Made by a program: the position numbers and the translations under genes. Positions 1 to 8,545 of a stretch of 36,694 nucleotides of DNA are shown here, piece after piece; within the stretch, counting starts at the first letter, position 1, and every line of letters starts with the position of its first letter. Location: assembly GCF_024305175.1 (NCBI RefSeq), contig NZ_JAMWYY010000030.1, positions 1-36,694 on the forward strand. The letters run 5' to 3'. The notes beneath the pieces are model-generated. The model had not been told where the DNA came from. It searched no databases and was given only the letters and a program-made list of their open reading frames with translations. The stretch comes from Flavobacterium sp. (lineage in GTDB: Bacteria; Bacteroidota; Bacteroidia; Flavobacteriales; Flavobacteriaceae).

Positions 1-82
1 GACAGTTATAGTTGTGATTAATTCTGTCATAGATTACTAATTATGTTAATTTTAAAAAACTAATCCATTAAAATTGTTACAT

Positions 83-2971
83 ATGAAGTTAAATCTACGA
101 TTGCTGTTTTACAGCTTTACCATTTTTGCTGCATTATCCATTAGCGGTTATGCACAAATTAATTATTCAGAAAGTTTTGACGATGATACCCATAACTGGG
201 ATTTGTACGACTTTTATGAAGCTGACGGTGTTTCCTGTGAAGGAACGGGCTCACTCTATGCCAACCTTTATGATGGTTTCTTTTTCGGGTATTTTGCAGA
301 AATGACCTCTCCGGCTCTTGGTACCACAGCGGGTACAGAGATCACGCTTACCTACCAGTATAAACTTCTGGAATATGCCGCTGAGAATCCTACCGTACCT
401 GTACAAAATGCAGATGACTGGGGTTATTTTGAGGTTTACTACGCCACATCTCCTACAGGGCCGTTTACTCTTATCGAAACTATTGATCCTGACAATCATA
501 TAGAGTCTGCTGATTGTGCTACGCGTACGGCTACATTTACACCACCCGCAGGTGTAGAGCTCTATATTTATGTTGTTGCAGAGCTTGGTGATCTTTCGAA
601 TGACTTTTTATTCTTCTTTGATGAAATAAATGTAGTAGAGCAGCCACTACCGGCATGTACGGGTACACCTGCAGTAGTTGCCACACAAACATCAACAGCA
701 TTTTCATGTGAGGAAGGAGATATCACACTTTCACTACCATTTGCTTCGGCATCAGGGTTTGAATACCAGTGGCAAACATCTGCCAATGGTACAGATTTTA
801 CAGATGTTGCAACAGGAGGTGAAGATGATACCTATGTAACCACTCAAACAGTAACCACATGGTACAGGGCAGTAATTACCTGTACGGCAAGCGGACAGTC
901 TGTAAACAGTACTCCTGTTCAGGTGGTAGCTTCAGGTATTCCATGCTATTGCGATATTGAGTTTTGGTCGATTGTCGAGCCGATAACCAATGTTGAGTTT
1001 GCAGGGATTGATAACGCGTCTTCTCCCGAAACTGATGCAAGCCCTTCTCTTGAAAACTTTACAAACGTTGCACCTGCTCAGGTAAATGCAGGAGGTACCT
1101 ATGATATTGCTTTGGAAGGTAACACCAATGGCGATTATGAAACATTCTTTACAGTGTTCATTGACTTTAACCACAATGGCGAATTTGAATTTATAGGCGA
1201 AGCATTTGAAATAGGCTCTATAGAAAACTCTGACGGTGAAGACGGGCAGGAAGCTACAGGTGAAATATATATACCTTTAGATGCCATGCAAGGGCTAACC
1301 ATGATGAGGATTGTTAAGAACTATGACGAATATACAATAGACAGTTGTGGTGAAGAAAACGGATGGGGTCAGGCAGAAGACTATCTTGTAAACATACTGC
1401 CACCTGTACAGCTTGACTACGTAAACCTTCAATGGCCACCCACAATGGAACTTTCAGTAGGCGAGACCGGTACAGTATATGCCCAGGCCTATGAAGACGG
1501 CGTTACCCCGGGCGCAGGCCCCGGCGCAGGCGTTACCGCGTGGATAGGCATCAGTGAAGAAGACACCGACCCGGCTACATGGGATACCTGGATACCGGCC
1601 ACCTACAACACAGCCGTAACCGGCAACAACGATGAATTCATGGGCGACATAGGCGCCGGGCTTGAGCCGGGCACCTATTACTATGCCAGCCGTTTCCAGT
1701 TACAGGACGGCCCCTACACCTACGGCGGCTACACCCCGACAGGCGGCGGCTACTGGGACGGCACCACCAATGTGAGCGGTGTACTGACAGTAACCTGCGA
1801 TACAGAAGCACCGACAGCCCTTGCAGAACAACAATTCTGTGCAGGAGCAACCGTAGCAGGCCTTTCAGCCGATGGCGATACAATAGTATGGTACACCACA
1901 GAAACAGGCGGTGAGCCTTTAGAAGAAGAAACCGTACTTGCAAACGGAACCTACTACGCAGCACAAATACCCGAAGGCGGCTGCGAAAGCCAGTCACGTA
2001 CAGCAGTAACCGTTACCGTTGTTACAATAGATACACCAACCGTAAGCGTTGTACAGCCCACATGTGCCGTCAATTCAGGTAGTATAACCATTAATACCCC
2101 AACAGGAGCAGGCCTGGTATATTCCATCAACGGCGCCGACTTCCAGGCTTCGAATGTATTCAGCGGGCTTGAAGGCGGAACCTACATGGTTTATGTAGAA
2201 AACGAACTGGGCTGTACCAGCGAACCCTTTACAGTAGTACTGGAGCCGGCAGAAAGTGTTGAAGCCCCGGTAGCCGATGCCCAGCAAACCGTTTGTAACG
2301 GCTCAGCACTTGAAGAGCTTATGGCAGAAGGCGACAATGTAGTATGGTATGCTGACGAAACAGGAGGAGAGCCACTGGATATCGAAACGATGCTTACCGA
2401 TGGCACCACCTATTACGCCGCCGCTGTAGAGGGCGAGTGCGAAAGTGAGCGCACAGCCGTAACCGTAACCCTGAACGTAGTGCCTGCACCAACAGGAGAA
2501 GCAATCCAGGAATTTGACGGCCCTGCCACACTGACCTTTGAAGATATTGAAATAGACGCCACAGGCGAGCTTAACTGGTATGCATCAGAAGAAGATGCCA
2601 TGAACAGCGACAACGAACTTGACAGCGACTATGAAATTACCGAAACACAAACCCTGTATGTAACCCAGGAAATAGACGGATGCGAAAGCGCACCATTTGC
2701 AGTAACAATAGAAGTTGTGTTAAGTACAGAAAGCTTTGACTCAGCAGCATTCCGTTACCACCCCAACCCGGTAAAAGACGTGCTTACACTAAACTACAGC
2801 AATGCCATAGAAAACGTGGTTGTTTACAACCTGTTAGGCCAGTCTGTACTAGAGAGAAGCGGCAGCAGCAATGCAATGCAGCTTGACATGGCGCAGCTAT
2901 CCGCAGGAACTTATATCGTAAAAGTAACTTCACAGGGAGCTGTTAAAACCATAAAGGTAGCCAAACAGTAA
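83..2971 (+). CDS. T9SS-secreted multidomain protein with GEVED domain (paralog A)
   Basis: Predicted secreted or surface protein of 962 residues exported by Sec and then the type IX secretion system. In order: a signal peptide (about 1-25, ending SGYAQ), a jelly-roll/MAM-like head (about 26-190), an Ig-like segment (about 193-285), a GEVED domain (about 290-437, ending GWGQAEDYLVNI), and from residue about 442 a tail identical to that of the next gene. The tail has an unrecognised beta-rich module, Cys-containing Ig-like repeats with the pattern VWYxxETGGEPL, and a type A sorting domain (about 890-962, FRYHPNPVKDVLTLNY to KTIKVAKQ). The ATG at 83 is chosen over the in-frame TTG at 74 because it starts directly at the signal peptide. 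The ligand or substrate is not recognisable; adhesion or glycan binding is only a guess. Confidence 0.9.
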   Translation: MKLNLRLLFYSFTIFAALSISGYAQINYSESFDDDTHNWDLYDFYEADGVSCEGTGSLYANLYDGFFFGYFAEMTSPALGTTAGTEITLTYQYKLLEYAAENPTVPVQNADDWGYFEVYYATSPTGPFTLIETIDPDNHIESADCATRTATFTPPAGVELYIYVVAELGDLSNDFLFFFDEINVVEQPLPACTGTPAVVATQTSTAFSCEEGDITLSLPFASASGFEYQWQTSANGTDFTDVATGGEDDTYVTTQTVTTWYRAVITCTASGQSVNSTPVQVVASGIPCYCDIEFWSIVEPITNVEFAGIDNASSPETDASPSLENFTNVAPAQVNAGGTYDIALEGNTNGDYETFFTVFIDFNHNGEFEFIGEAFEIGSIENSDGEDGQEATGEIYIPLDAMQGLTMMRIVKNYDEYTIDSCGEENGWGQAEDYLVNILPPVQLDYVNLQWPPTMELSVGETGTVYAQAYEDGVTPGAGPGAGVTAWIGISEEDTDPATWDTWIPATYNTAVTGNNDEFMGDIGAGLEPGTYYYASRFQLQDGPYTYGGYTPTGGGYWDGTTNVSGVLTVTCDTEAPTALAEQQFCAGATVAGLSADGDTIVWYTTETGGEPLEEETVLANGTYYAAQIPEGGCESQSRTAVTVTVVTIDTPTVSVVQPTCAVNSGSITINTPTGAGLVYSINGADFQASNVFSGLEGGTYMVYVENELGCTSEPFTVVLEPAESVEAPVADAQQTVCNGSALEELMAEGDNVVWYADETGGEPLDIETMLTDGTTYYAAAVEGECESERTAVTVTLNVVPAPTGEAIQEFDGPATLTFEDIEIDATGELNWYASEEDAMNSDNELDSDYEITETQTLYVTQEIDGCESAPFAVTIEVVLSTESFDSAAFRYHPNPVKDVLTLNYSNAIENVVVYNLLGQSVLERSGSSNAMQLDMAQLSAGTYIVKVTSQGAVKTIKVAKQ

Positions 2972-3084
2972 TCCTCCAACAAAATACTTACATATAACCA
3001 AAAAGGGGGCAGCCATATAGCTGCCCCCTTTTACTATTTATAAAATAGATGTGTCTTTCTGTTTAAAGGTTTAAAGCCCCTGTT
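1407..3084 (+). repeat. Direct repeat copy 1 (shared T9SS tail plus terminator)
   Basis: Pairs with 3831-5508 at a constant offset of 2424 bases. The two copies read the same from 1407 to 3056; there is then one T/A difference (3057 versus 5481), 27 more identical bases, a GC/AT difference, and 10 more identical bases to 3096/5520. The copy holds the C-terminal ~520 codons of the first secreted protein, its terminator and the tip of a glycosyltransferase 3' end. I compared the copies by eye and by matching translations in sense and antisense frames, not by computed alignment. Confidence 0.93.
3001..3032 (+). terminator. Intrinsic terminator of paralog A
   Basis: A perfect inverted repeat AAAAGGGGGCAGC / GCTGCCCCCTTTT with a six-base loop (CATATA), 29 bases after the stop codon. 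The identical structure follows the second paralog. Confidence 0.88.
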
Positions 3085-3096
3085 GCGTTTACTTTT
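3063..3096 (-). pseudogene. Vestigial 3' end of the neighbouring glycosyltransferase gene
   Basis: Read on the minus strand, this stretch encodes KVNATGALNL and a TAA stop, matching the last residues (KVNITGALNL, stop) of the intact glycosyltransferase that ends at 5487. It differs by a GC/AT change that turns Ile into Ala. Similarity to that gene stops at about 3096. It lies at the right edge of repeat copy 1, at the position the real gene end occupies in copy 2. It is a fossil of the duplication or conversion, not a gene. Confidence 0.75.
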
Positions 3097-3256
3097 ACTT
3101 CATAACCCCAGGCATGACAAATAAAGTGTTGAAATTCAATATGTTTATTTGCAAAACAAACGTTAAATGTGTGTTAAATAATAATCTTTCCTTAACATGC
3201 GGGTATAATATTGTGTGCTGATAATTATCAATATATAAATGATTTAAACTTACATT

Positions 3257-5395
3257 ATGGGATCAACTTTACGTTTACTCTTTTACAGTTTTATGATTTT
3301 TGCTGCTTTTTCGTTTAGTAGCTATGCACAATTAAATTTTACCCAAAACTTTGAAAACCCCACACCGCAATGGGAGGGTCTTGGTTTTTCACGTACCTTA
3401 CAGGAACCTTGTGATGGTACAGGTTCTTTAAGAGCGAGTGTTTTTAGCTTTCCGGATATTTTTACGCTTTCTGCCGAATCTGTATCGCCAACCATGGGAG
3501 CATCTGATGGAACACCCGCTACTTTACAGTTTAACTACAGGCTTGTTAATTGGGCTTCAGGACCTCCATATGATAGCGCAGTTCAAAACAGTACATCATG
3601 GGGTAGCCTTACATTTGAGTATGCTACATCCAGTACAGGTCCATGGACTGAAATTGTGAATATAACGCCTGAAAATCATGTAGAATCTAACAACTGTAGT
3701 TCTTTCAATGCAACATTTACACCTCCGGTGGCAGCACAAATTTATTTACGTATTTATGCTGACCCTACAACTACTTTTCCCGATGGGGTTGATTACTATG
3801 TGTATATAGATAATCTTTCTGTATCACAATTACAGCTTGACTACGTAAACCTTCAATGGCCACCCACAATGGAACTTTCAGTAGGCGAGACCGGTACAGT
3901 ATATGCCCAGGCCTATGAAGACGGCGTTACCCCGGGCGCAGGCCCCGGCGCAGGCGTTACCGCGTGGATAGGCATCAGTGAAGAAGACACCGACCCGGCT
4001 ACATGGGATACCTGGATACCGGCCACCTACAACACAGCCGTAACCGGCAACAACGATGAATTCATGGGCGACATAGGCGCCGGGCTTGAGCCGGGCACCT
4101 ATTACTATGCCAGCCGTTTCCAGTTACAGGACGGCCCCTACACCTACGGCGGCTACACCCCGACAGGCGGCGGCTACTGGGACGGCACCACCAATGTGAG
4201 CGGTGTACTGACAGTAACCTGCGATACAGAAGCACCGACAGCCCTTGCAGAACAACAATTCTGTGCAGGAGCAACCGTAGCAGGCCTTTCAGCCGATGGC
4301 GATACAATAGTATGGTACACCACAGAAACAGGCGGTGAGCCTTTAGAAGAAGAAACCGTACTTGCAAACGGAACCTACTACGCAGCACAAATACCCGAAG
4401 GCGGCTGCGAAAGCCAGTCACGTACAGCAGTAACCGTTACCGTTGTTACAATAGATACACCAACCGTAAGCGTTGTACAGCCCACATGTGCCGTCAATTC
4501 AGGTAGTATAACCATTAATACCCCAACAGGAGCAGGCCTGGTATATTCCATCAACGGCGCCGACTTCCAGGCTTCGAATGTATTCAGCGGGCTTGAAGGC
4601 GGAACCTACATGGTTTATGTAGAAAACGAACTGGGCTGTACCAGCGAACCCTTTACAGTAGTACTGGAGCCGGCAGAAAGTGTTGAAGCCCCGGTAGCCG
4701 ATGCCCAGCAAACCGTTTGTAACGGCTCAGCACTTGAAGAGCTTATGGCAGAAGGCGACAATGTAGTATGGTATGCTGACGAAACAGGAGGAGAGCCACT
4801 GGATATCGAAACGATGCTTACCGATGGCACCACCTATTACGCCGCCGCTGTAGAGGGCGAGTGCGAAAGTGAGCGCACAGCCGTAACCGTAACCCTGAAC
4901 GTAGTGCCTGCACCAACAGGAGAAGCAATCCAGGAATTTGACGGCCCTGCCACACTGACCTTTGAAGATATTGAAATAGACGCCACAGGCGAGCTTAACT
5001 GGTATGCATCAGAAGAAGATGCCATGAACAGCGACAACGAACTTGACAGCGACTATGAAATTACCGAAACACAAACCCTGTATGTAACCCAGGAAATAGA
5101 CGGATGCGAAAGCGCACCATTTGCAGTAACAATAGAAGTTGTGTTAAGTACAGAAAGCTTTGACTCAGCAGCATTCCGTTACCACCCCAACCCGGTAAAA
5201 GACGTGCTTACACTAAACTACAGCAATGCCATAGAAAACGTGGTTGTTTACAACCTGTTAGGCCAGTCTGTACTAGAGAGAAGCGGCAGCAGCAATGCAA
5301 TGCAGCTTGACATGGCGCAGCTATCCGCAGGAACTTATATCGTAAAAGTAACTTCACAGGGAGCTGTTAAAACCATAAAGGTAGCCAAACAGTAA
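3257..5395 (+). CDS. T9SS-secreted multidomain protein (paralog B)
   Basis: Predicted secreted protein of 712 residues. It has a signal peptide (about 1-25, ending SSYAQ), then a jelly-roll/MAM-like head (about 26-188) that is clearly related to, but strongly diverged from, the head of the upstream gene (shared features: CxGTGSL, YATSxTGPxT, NHVESxxC). From residue 193 it is identical to the upstream protein through the Ig-like repeats and type A sorting domain. It lacks the Ig-like and GEVED domains found between head and tail in paralog A. The ATG at 3257 leads straight into the signal peptide. Both proteins should be anchored or released the same way but present different heads. Codon choice in the head is more AT-rich than in the shared tail. 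Function unknown. Confidence 0.9.
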   Translation: MGSTLRLLFYSFMIFAAFSFSSYAQLNFTQNFENPTPQWEGLGFSRTLQEPCDGTGSLRASVFSFPDIFTLSAESVSPTMGASDGTPATLQFNYRLVNWASGPPYDSAVQNSTSWGSLTFEYATSSTGPWTEIVNITPENHVESNNCSSFNATFTPPVAAQIYLRIYADPTTTFPDGVDYYVYIDNLSVSQLQLDYVNLQWPPTMELSVGETGTVYAQAYEDGVTPGAGPGAGVTAWIGISEEDTDPATWDTWIPATYNTAVTGNNDEFMGDIGAGLEPGTYYYASRFQLQDGPYTYGGYTPTGGGYWDGTTNVSGVLTVTCDTEAPTALAEQQFCAGATVAGLSADGDTIVWYTTETGGEPLEEETVLANGTYYAAQIPEGGCESQSRTAVTVTVVTIDTPTVSVVQPTCAVNSGSITINTPTGAGLVYSINGADFQASNVFSGLEGGTYMVYVENELGCTSEPFTVVLEPAESVEAPVADAQQTVCNGSALEELMAEGDNVVWYADETGGEPLDIETMLTDGTTYYAAAVEGECESERTAVTVTLNVVPAPTGEAIQEFDGPATLTFEDIEIDATGELNWYASEEDAMNSDNELDSDYEITETQTLYVTQEIDGCESAPFAVTIEVVLSTESFDSAAFRYHPNPVKDVLTLNYSNAIENVVVYNLLGQSVLERSGSSNAMQLDMAQLSAGTYIVKVTSQGAVKTIKVAKQ

Positions 5396-5508
5396 TCCTC
5401 CAACAAAATACTTACATATAACCAAAAAGGGGGCAGCCATATAGCTGCCCCCTTTTACTATTTATAAAATAGATGTGTCTATCTGTTTAAAGGTTTAAAG
5501 CCCCTGTT
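3831..5508 (+). repeat. Direct repeat copy 2 (shared T9SS tail plus terminator)
   Basis: Partner of 1407-3084. Its right end runs past the terminator and into the last codons of the minus-strand glycosyltransferase (stop at 5487-5489), so the repeat boundary lies inside a coding sequence. No transposase, terminal inverted repeats or target-site duplications were seen at the boundaries. Confidence 0.93.
5425..5456. terminator. Terminator between convergent genes
   Basis: Second copy of the AAAAGGGGGCAGC / GCTGCCCCCTTTT hairpin. It sits between paralog B and the convergent glycosyltransferase, and its A and T flanks allow it to work in both directions. Confidence 0.88.
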
Positions 5509-7850
5509 ATGTTTACTTTTGCAGCTTTAATCCTTTTCCTGAAATAAATGTTATCTGGGTTACCAAAATATTTATTAATGGTTAGCCTTGCCATAAGATA
5601 ACTAACGGTTGATTCGGCACCCTGATTAAGGTTTACGCTGTGCTCCTCAAGGCCGTCAAAGCATCCTCCTGTGCATGGGTTATATATAACCTGTTGAAGG
5701 TGGTTGTTGCCCAAAAACCAGTTAAAGGCAATTTCCATTTTAGTAAGGTAATCCTCTTCTTTAAAAATATCATGGAACTTGCGAAGCGCGAGTATGGTAT
5801 ATGCAACATCTATTGGCTGCTCGCCATAATGCTCTTTAGCAGTACCTTTAAAGTACCAGCCTTTGTTAGAAATTACCTTTATACGCTCGCCGTCAAAAAT
5901 CGTGGTAAGTAAAAAATCGAATGATTCCTTGGCAACATTTTTATAGACTTCTTCACCGGTTATAGCATAGCAAAGCAATAGTGCTTCCGGTAATACGCTG
6001 TTTGCATATGTAAGATAGTTTTCAAACCATTTCCAGTTGCTGTCAGCTTCGTGGCGGTACATCTGTACAAGCCTATCACCAAACAGTTTTATGTAAATAA
6101 GGGTGTCGGTATCTTTTACTTGGCGGTTGTAGTAATAAAGCCCCTTAATAACAAAAGCCATAGCTCTTGTAGAATAAATATTTTTGGTAAGGCCAAGTGA
6201 CTTCTGGAACATAGCCTCTGCTTTCTGGGAGAATTCCTGAGGGAGTATTTGTGAAAGCGATATAACATATCCTAAAGCCCACATTGCCCTGCCTGAACTG
6301 TCTTCCAGGTTTTCATTCCGGTTTTGTACACCAAAGTTGGTGTTATAGTCTACATAGTTCATAAACCTGCCGTCTTTACACTGGCAATGGTCTATAAAAT
6401 TGAGGTATATCTCAATATATTTAAGTACACTTTTATCTTTGTGCTGCTTGTAGTACTGGCAAATAGCTATTAGAGCACGTGCATTATCATCAAGTGTGTA
6501 ACCTGAATTTATATCCGGCCTGTTAAGCTGGCTGAATTGCAGCATACCGAAATCGGTAGTTAGCCTTTTAATATGATCAAGGTTTATTTTAAGGTTCCTG
6601 TATTGCAGTTTTAAGTTGCCGCAGGCTTTCTGCAACACTTTTGCATGTGCTACTGCCGAGTTTTCCCAGGCTGTAGGGTTTATTTTATGCAGTCCGTTAA
6701 GCATCATGTTGTTACGCAGGTTCACATCAAATAATAATGTGTTGATGCATTCTGCCAGTTGTTCAGAATTGCCGAAATCAAAAGTCAATCCTGTATCGCC
6801 GGCAAGTACTTCTTTAGCATGGGGTATTGGTGTAGAGATAATGGCGCAACCGCAGCTAAGTGCGTATGAGAATGTGCCGCTTACCGCCTGGTTTGGGTCT
6901 TTGCTTGTAAACAGGTAAATATCTGTCATCTGCAAATAGTCCAGTAACTCGTGCAGCGGTACATATTTATTGATAAACTTTACATTTTCTTCCAGCCCCA
7001 GCTTTTGTATTTTTTGAACGAGAGACTCACGGTATTGTTCACCTTCGTGCAGTACTACTGTCGGGTGCGTTTTTCCGATAATTAAAAACAACACTTCAGG
7101 AGACTTATCTACCACTGCAGGCAGTGCATCCAGTGTTGTTTCAATGCTCTTACCCGAACTTAAAAGCCCGAAAGTAGATAATACTTTTCTGCCCTCAAAG
7201 CCATATTTTTGTTTTAGCTCTGCTTTATCCGCGTGAGGAACAAGGTGTGTGCCATGAGGTATAACTGCAATTTTATCTTTTGTTGTGGTATAATCGCGCA
7301 ACAGTATATCAGCAGCATTGTTTGTCATTACAATAACAGAGTCTGCCCTGTCAAGGATATGCTGTACATTTTTCCTCAGGTTATCATCAGGGCCGGGTAA
7401 TATAGTATGAAAAACTACTGTAACCGGTTTCTTAACCTCATTAATAAAATTATTAAAATGTTGTACACCATCGGCAAAAAGCCCGAATTCGTGCTGAATG
7501 AGCACAGCTTTCAGGTTATCATCTGCATTTATAGCCAGCGCAAGTTCTTTATAAGAAGCTTCTTCTGATGTATCAAGCTTATACTTAACATCTACATCTT
7601 CATATTCGTGTTTTTCATTTGCATTTTCAAGTGCACATATTTTCAGCGAAAATGAGTTTACATATTGATTATTAAGTGCTTTTATTAAGTCCTGCGAATA
7701 AGTTGCTATACCACATTGCCTTGGCGGGAATGTGGTTAAGAATAATATTTCCGGCATTTTATCTGTGCCGGAAATATCCTGAGTAGCAAGTTGTTTTAAG
7801 TATTTTGTATAAGGTTGCAGATGCTTCCCTGTGTTTCTCCTGGCTTTCAT
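5487..7850 (-). CDS. GT4-type glycosyltransferase with C-terminal alpha/alpha-toroid domain
   Basis: A 787-residue cytosolic enzyme. Residues about 33-410 look like a GT-B fold family 4 glycosyltransferase: start motif PPRQCGIATYS, then HEFGLFADG, VIPHGTH, the nucleotide-sugar domain opening STFGLLSSGKS, and the acceptor/donor loop DPNQAVSGTFSYALSCGCA. The usual E-x7-E of GT4 is not conserved in that loop. Residues about 420-787 form a helical region with GYTLDDNARALIA, EDSSGRAMWALGY and NQGAESTVSYL, typical of six-hairpin toroids in glycoside hydrolases and epimerases. The donor and acceptor sugars cannot be read from sequence. An alternative start is the Met at 7757 (MPEILFLTTFPPRQ), where the conserved domain begins. 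The last codons lie inside the direct repeat shared with the upstream T9SS genes. Confidence 0.85.
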   Translation of the reverse strand: MKARRNTGKHLQPYTKYLKQLATQDISGTDKMPEILFLTTFPPRQCGIATYSQDLIKALNNQYVNSFSLKICALENANEKHEYEDVDVKYKLDTSEEASYKELALAINADDNLKAVLIQHEFGLFADGVQHFNNFINEVKKPVTVVFHTILPGPDDNLRKNVQHILDRADSVIVMTNNAADILLRDYTTTKDKIAVIPHGTHLVPHADKAELKQKYGFEGRKVLSTFGLLSSGKSIETTLDALPAVVDKSPEVLFLIIGKTHPTVVLHEGEQYRESLVQKIQKLGLEENVKFINKYVPLHELLDYLQMTDIYLFTSKDPNQAVSGTFSYALSCGCAIISTPIPHAKEVLAGDTGLTFDFGNSEQLAECINTLLFDVNLRNNMMLNGLHKINPTAWENSAVAHAKVLQKACGNLKLQYRNLKINLDHIKRLTTDFGMLQFSQLNRPDINSGYTLDDNARALIAICQYYKQHKDKSVLKYIEIYLNFIDHCQCKDGRFMNYVDYNTNFGVQNRNENLEDSSGRAMWALGYVISLSQILPQEFSQKAEAMFQKSLGLTKNIYSTRAMAFVIKGLYYYNRQVKDTDTLIYIKLFGDRLVQMYRHEADSNWKWFENYLTYANSVLPEALLLCYAITGEEVYKNVAKESFDFLLTTIFDGERIKVISNKGWYFKGTAKEHYGEQPIDVAYTILALRKFHDIFKEEDYLTKMEIAFNWFLGNNHLQQVIYNPCTGGCFDGLEEHSVNLNQGAESTVSYLMARLTINKYFGNPDNIYFRKRIKAAKVNITGALNL

Positions 7851-7915
7851 GGCAGTCTGAGTGTTTAGCAGTTTTTTATAATGGGCTGTGTACTGTTTAT
7901 GTTAAACGGGCAGGT

Positions 7916-8179
7916 TTAAGCGTTGCTTGTTTTGTTTACCCAGTTGTTAGCTCTTTCTTTAGCAGAGTTAACAGCATCTTTAGTTTCAGAAGGAGCATTC
8001 TTATATTCTTTTTCAGCTTTGCGTTGCAGCTCATTAAGCTTGCCCCTCATGTTATCCTTCGCTCCTTCAACTGTTTCGCGGAAAGCCTTCTTTTTAGATT
8101 TGTTCTTGTACATTAAATATGCTGCTCCTGCCAGTGCAGCGCCTGCTGCAATACCAATGGCTAATTTTTTATTGTTCAT
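7916..8179 (-). CDS. YtxH-like small membrane protein
   Basis: An 87-residue protein with one N-terminal glycine/alanine-rich transmembrane helix (about 5-23), followed by a basic stretch (KNKSKKK) and a highly charged helical tail. This matches the YtxH domain layout of small envelope-stress or general-stress proteins in many bacteria. It lies 65 bases upstream of the glycosyltransferase on the same strand and could be co-transcribed with it. Function is unknown beyond the family resemblance. Confidence 0.75.
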   Translation of the reverse strand: MNNKKLAIGIAAGAALAGAAYLMYKNKSKKKAFRETVEGAKDNMRGKLNELQRKAEKEYKNAPSETKDAVNSAKERANNWVNKTSNA

Positions 8180-8477
8180 AGCTTTAGTTATTAGATTTAT
8201 ATTATTGAGCTAAATTAGACAATCAGTAGCCAAACCGCAATTTGCTTATATAATATTTAACACACAGTTTATTTATGTAGGAATTTTATATTTTAATTAA
8301 CAAATTTCAGGCTTTTGTTGCAGATTTTGTATTTACTGCACGGTTTTAGTGCTGTATTTTTACTAAGGTTATCAAAATATTATGCGCATGTGTCTTGAAG
8401 GTAATTTTTAGAGGGGTGTTACAACATTTTTTTGATTAGAATTATAGATGTTACCCCTTAAAAAATAGGGGGTATTG
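8180..8477. other. Long intergenic region upstream of glutamine synthetase
   Basis: AT-rich and without a credible gene on either strand. The right part holds AGGGGT (8412-8417), its inverse ACCCCT (8453-8458) and AGGGGGT (about 8469-8475) immediately before the promoter. The left part should contain the promoter of the minus-strand YtxH-like gene, but no clear TAnnTTTG box was found for it. Confidence 0.5.
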
Positions 8478-8506
8478 TTTGTGTTAATAATTTTTTTGTA
8501 TATTTG
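8478..8506 (+). promoter_or_regulatory. Promoter of the glutamine synthetase gene
   Basis: TTTG (8478-8481), 17 bases, then TATATTTG (8499-8506) match the Bacteroidota housekeeping promoter (TTTG / TAnnTTTG) exactly. The start codon is 39 bases beyond the box. Confidence 0.85.
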
Positions 8507-8545
8507 CACCTGTTTTTAAACAATAACAAATAAAATTATAGTTCC

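Noticed and set aside
1638..1997. Antisense reading frame opposite the shared T9SS tail (repeated at 4062-4421)
   Set aside because: Arginine/leucine-rich shadow of the sense codons with no signal, promoter or family resemblance; it is duplicated only because the tail is.
1407..5508. Transposon or insertion sequence as the cause of the direct repeat
   Set aside because: No transposase, terminal inverted repeats or target duplications; the repeat covers the C-terminal part of a gene, its terminator and a neighbour's 3' tip.
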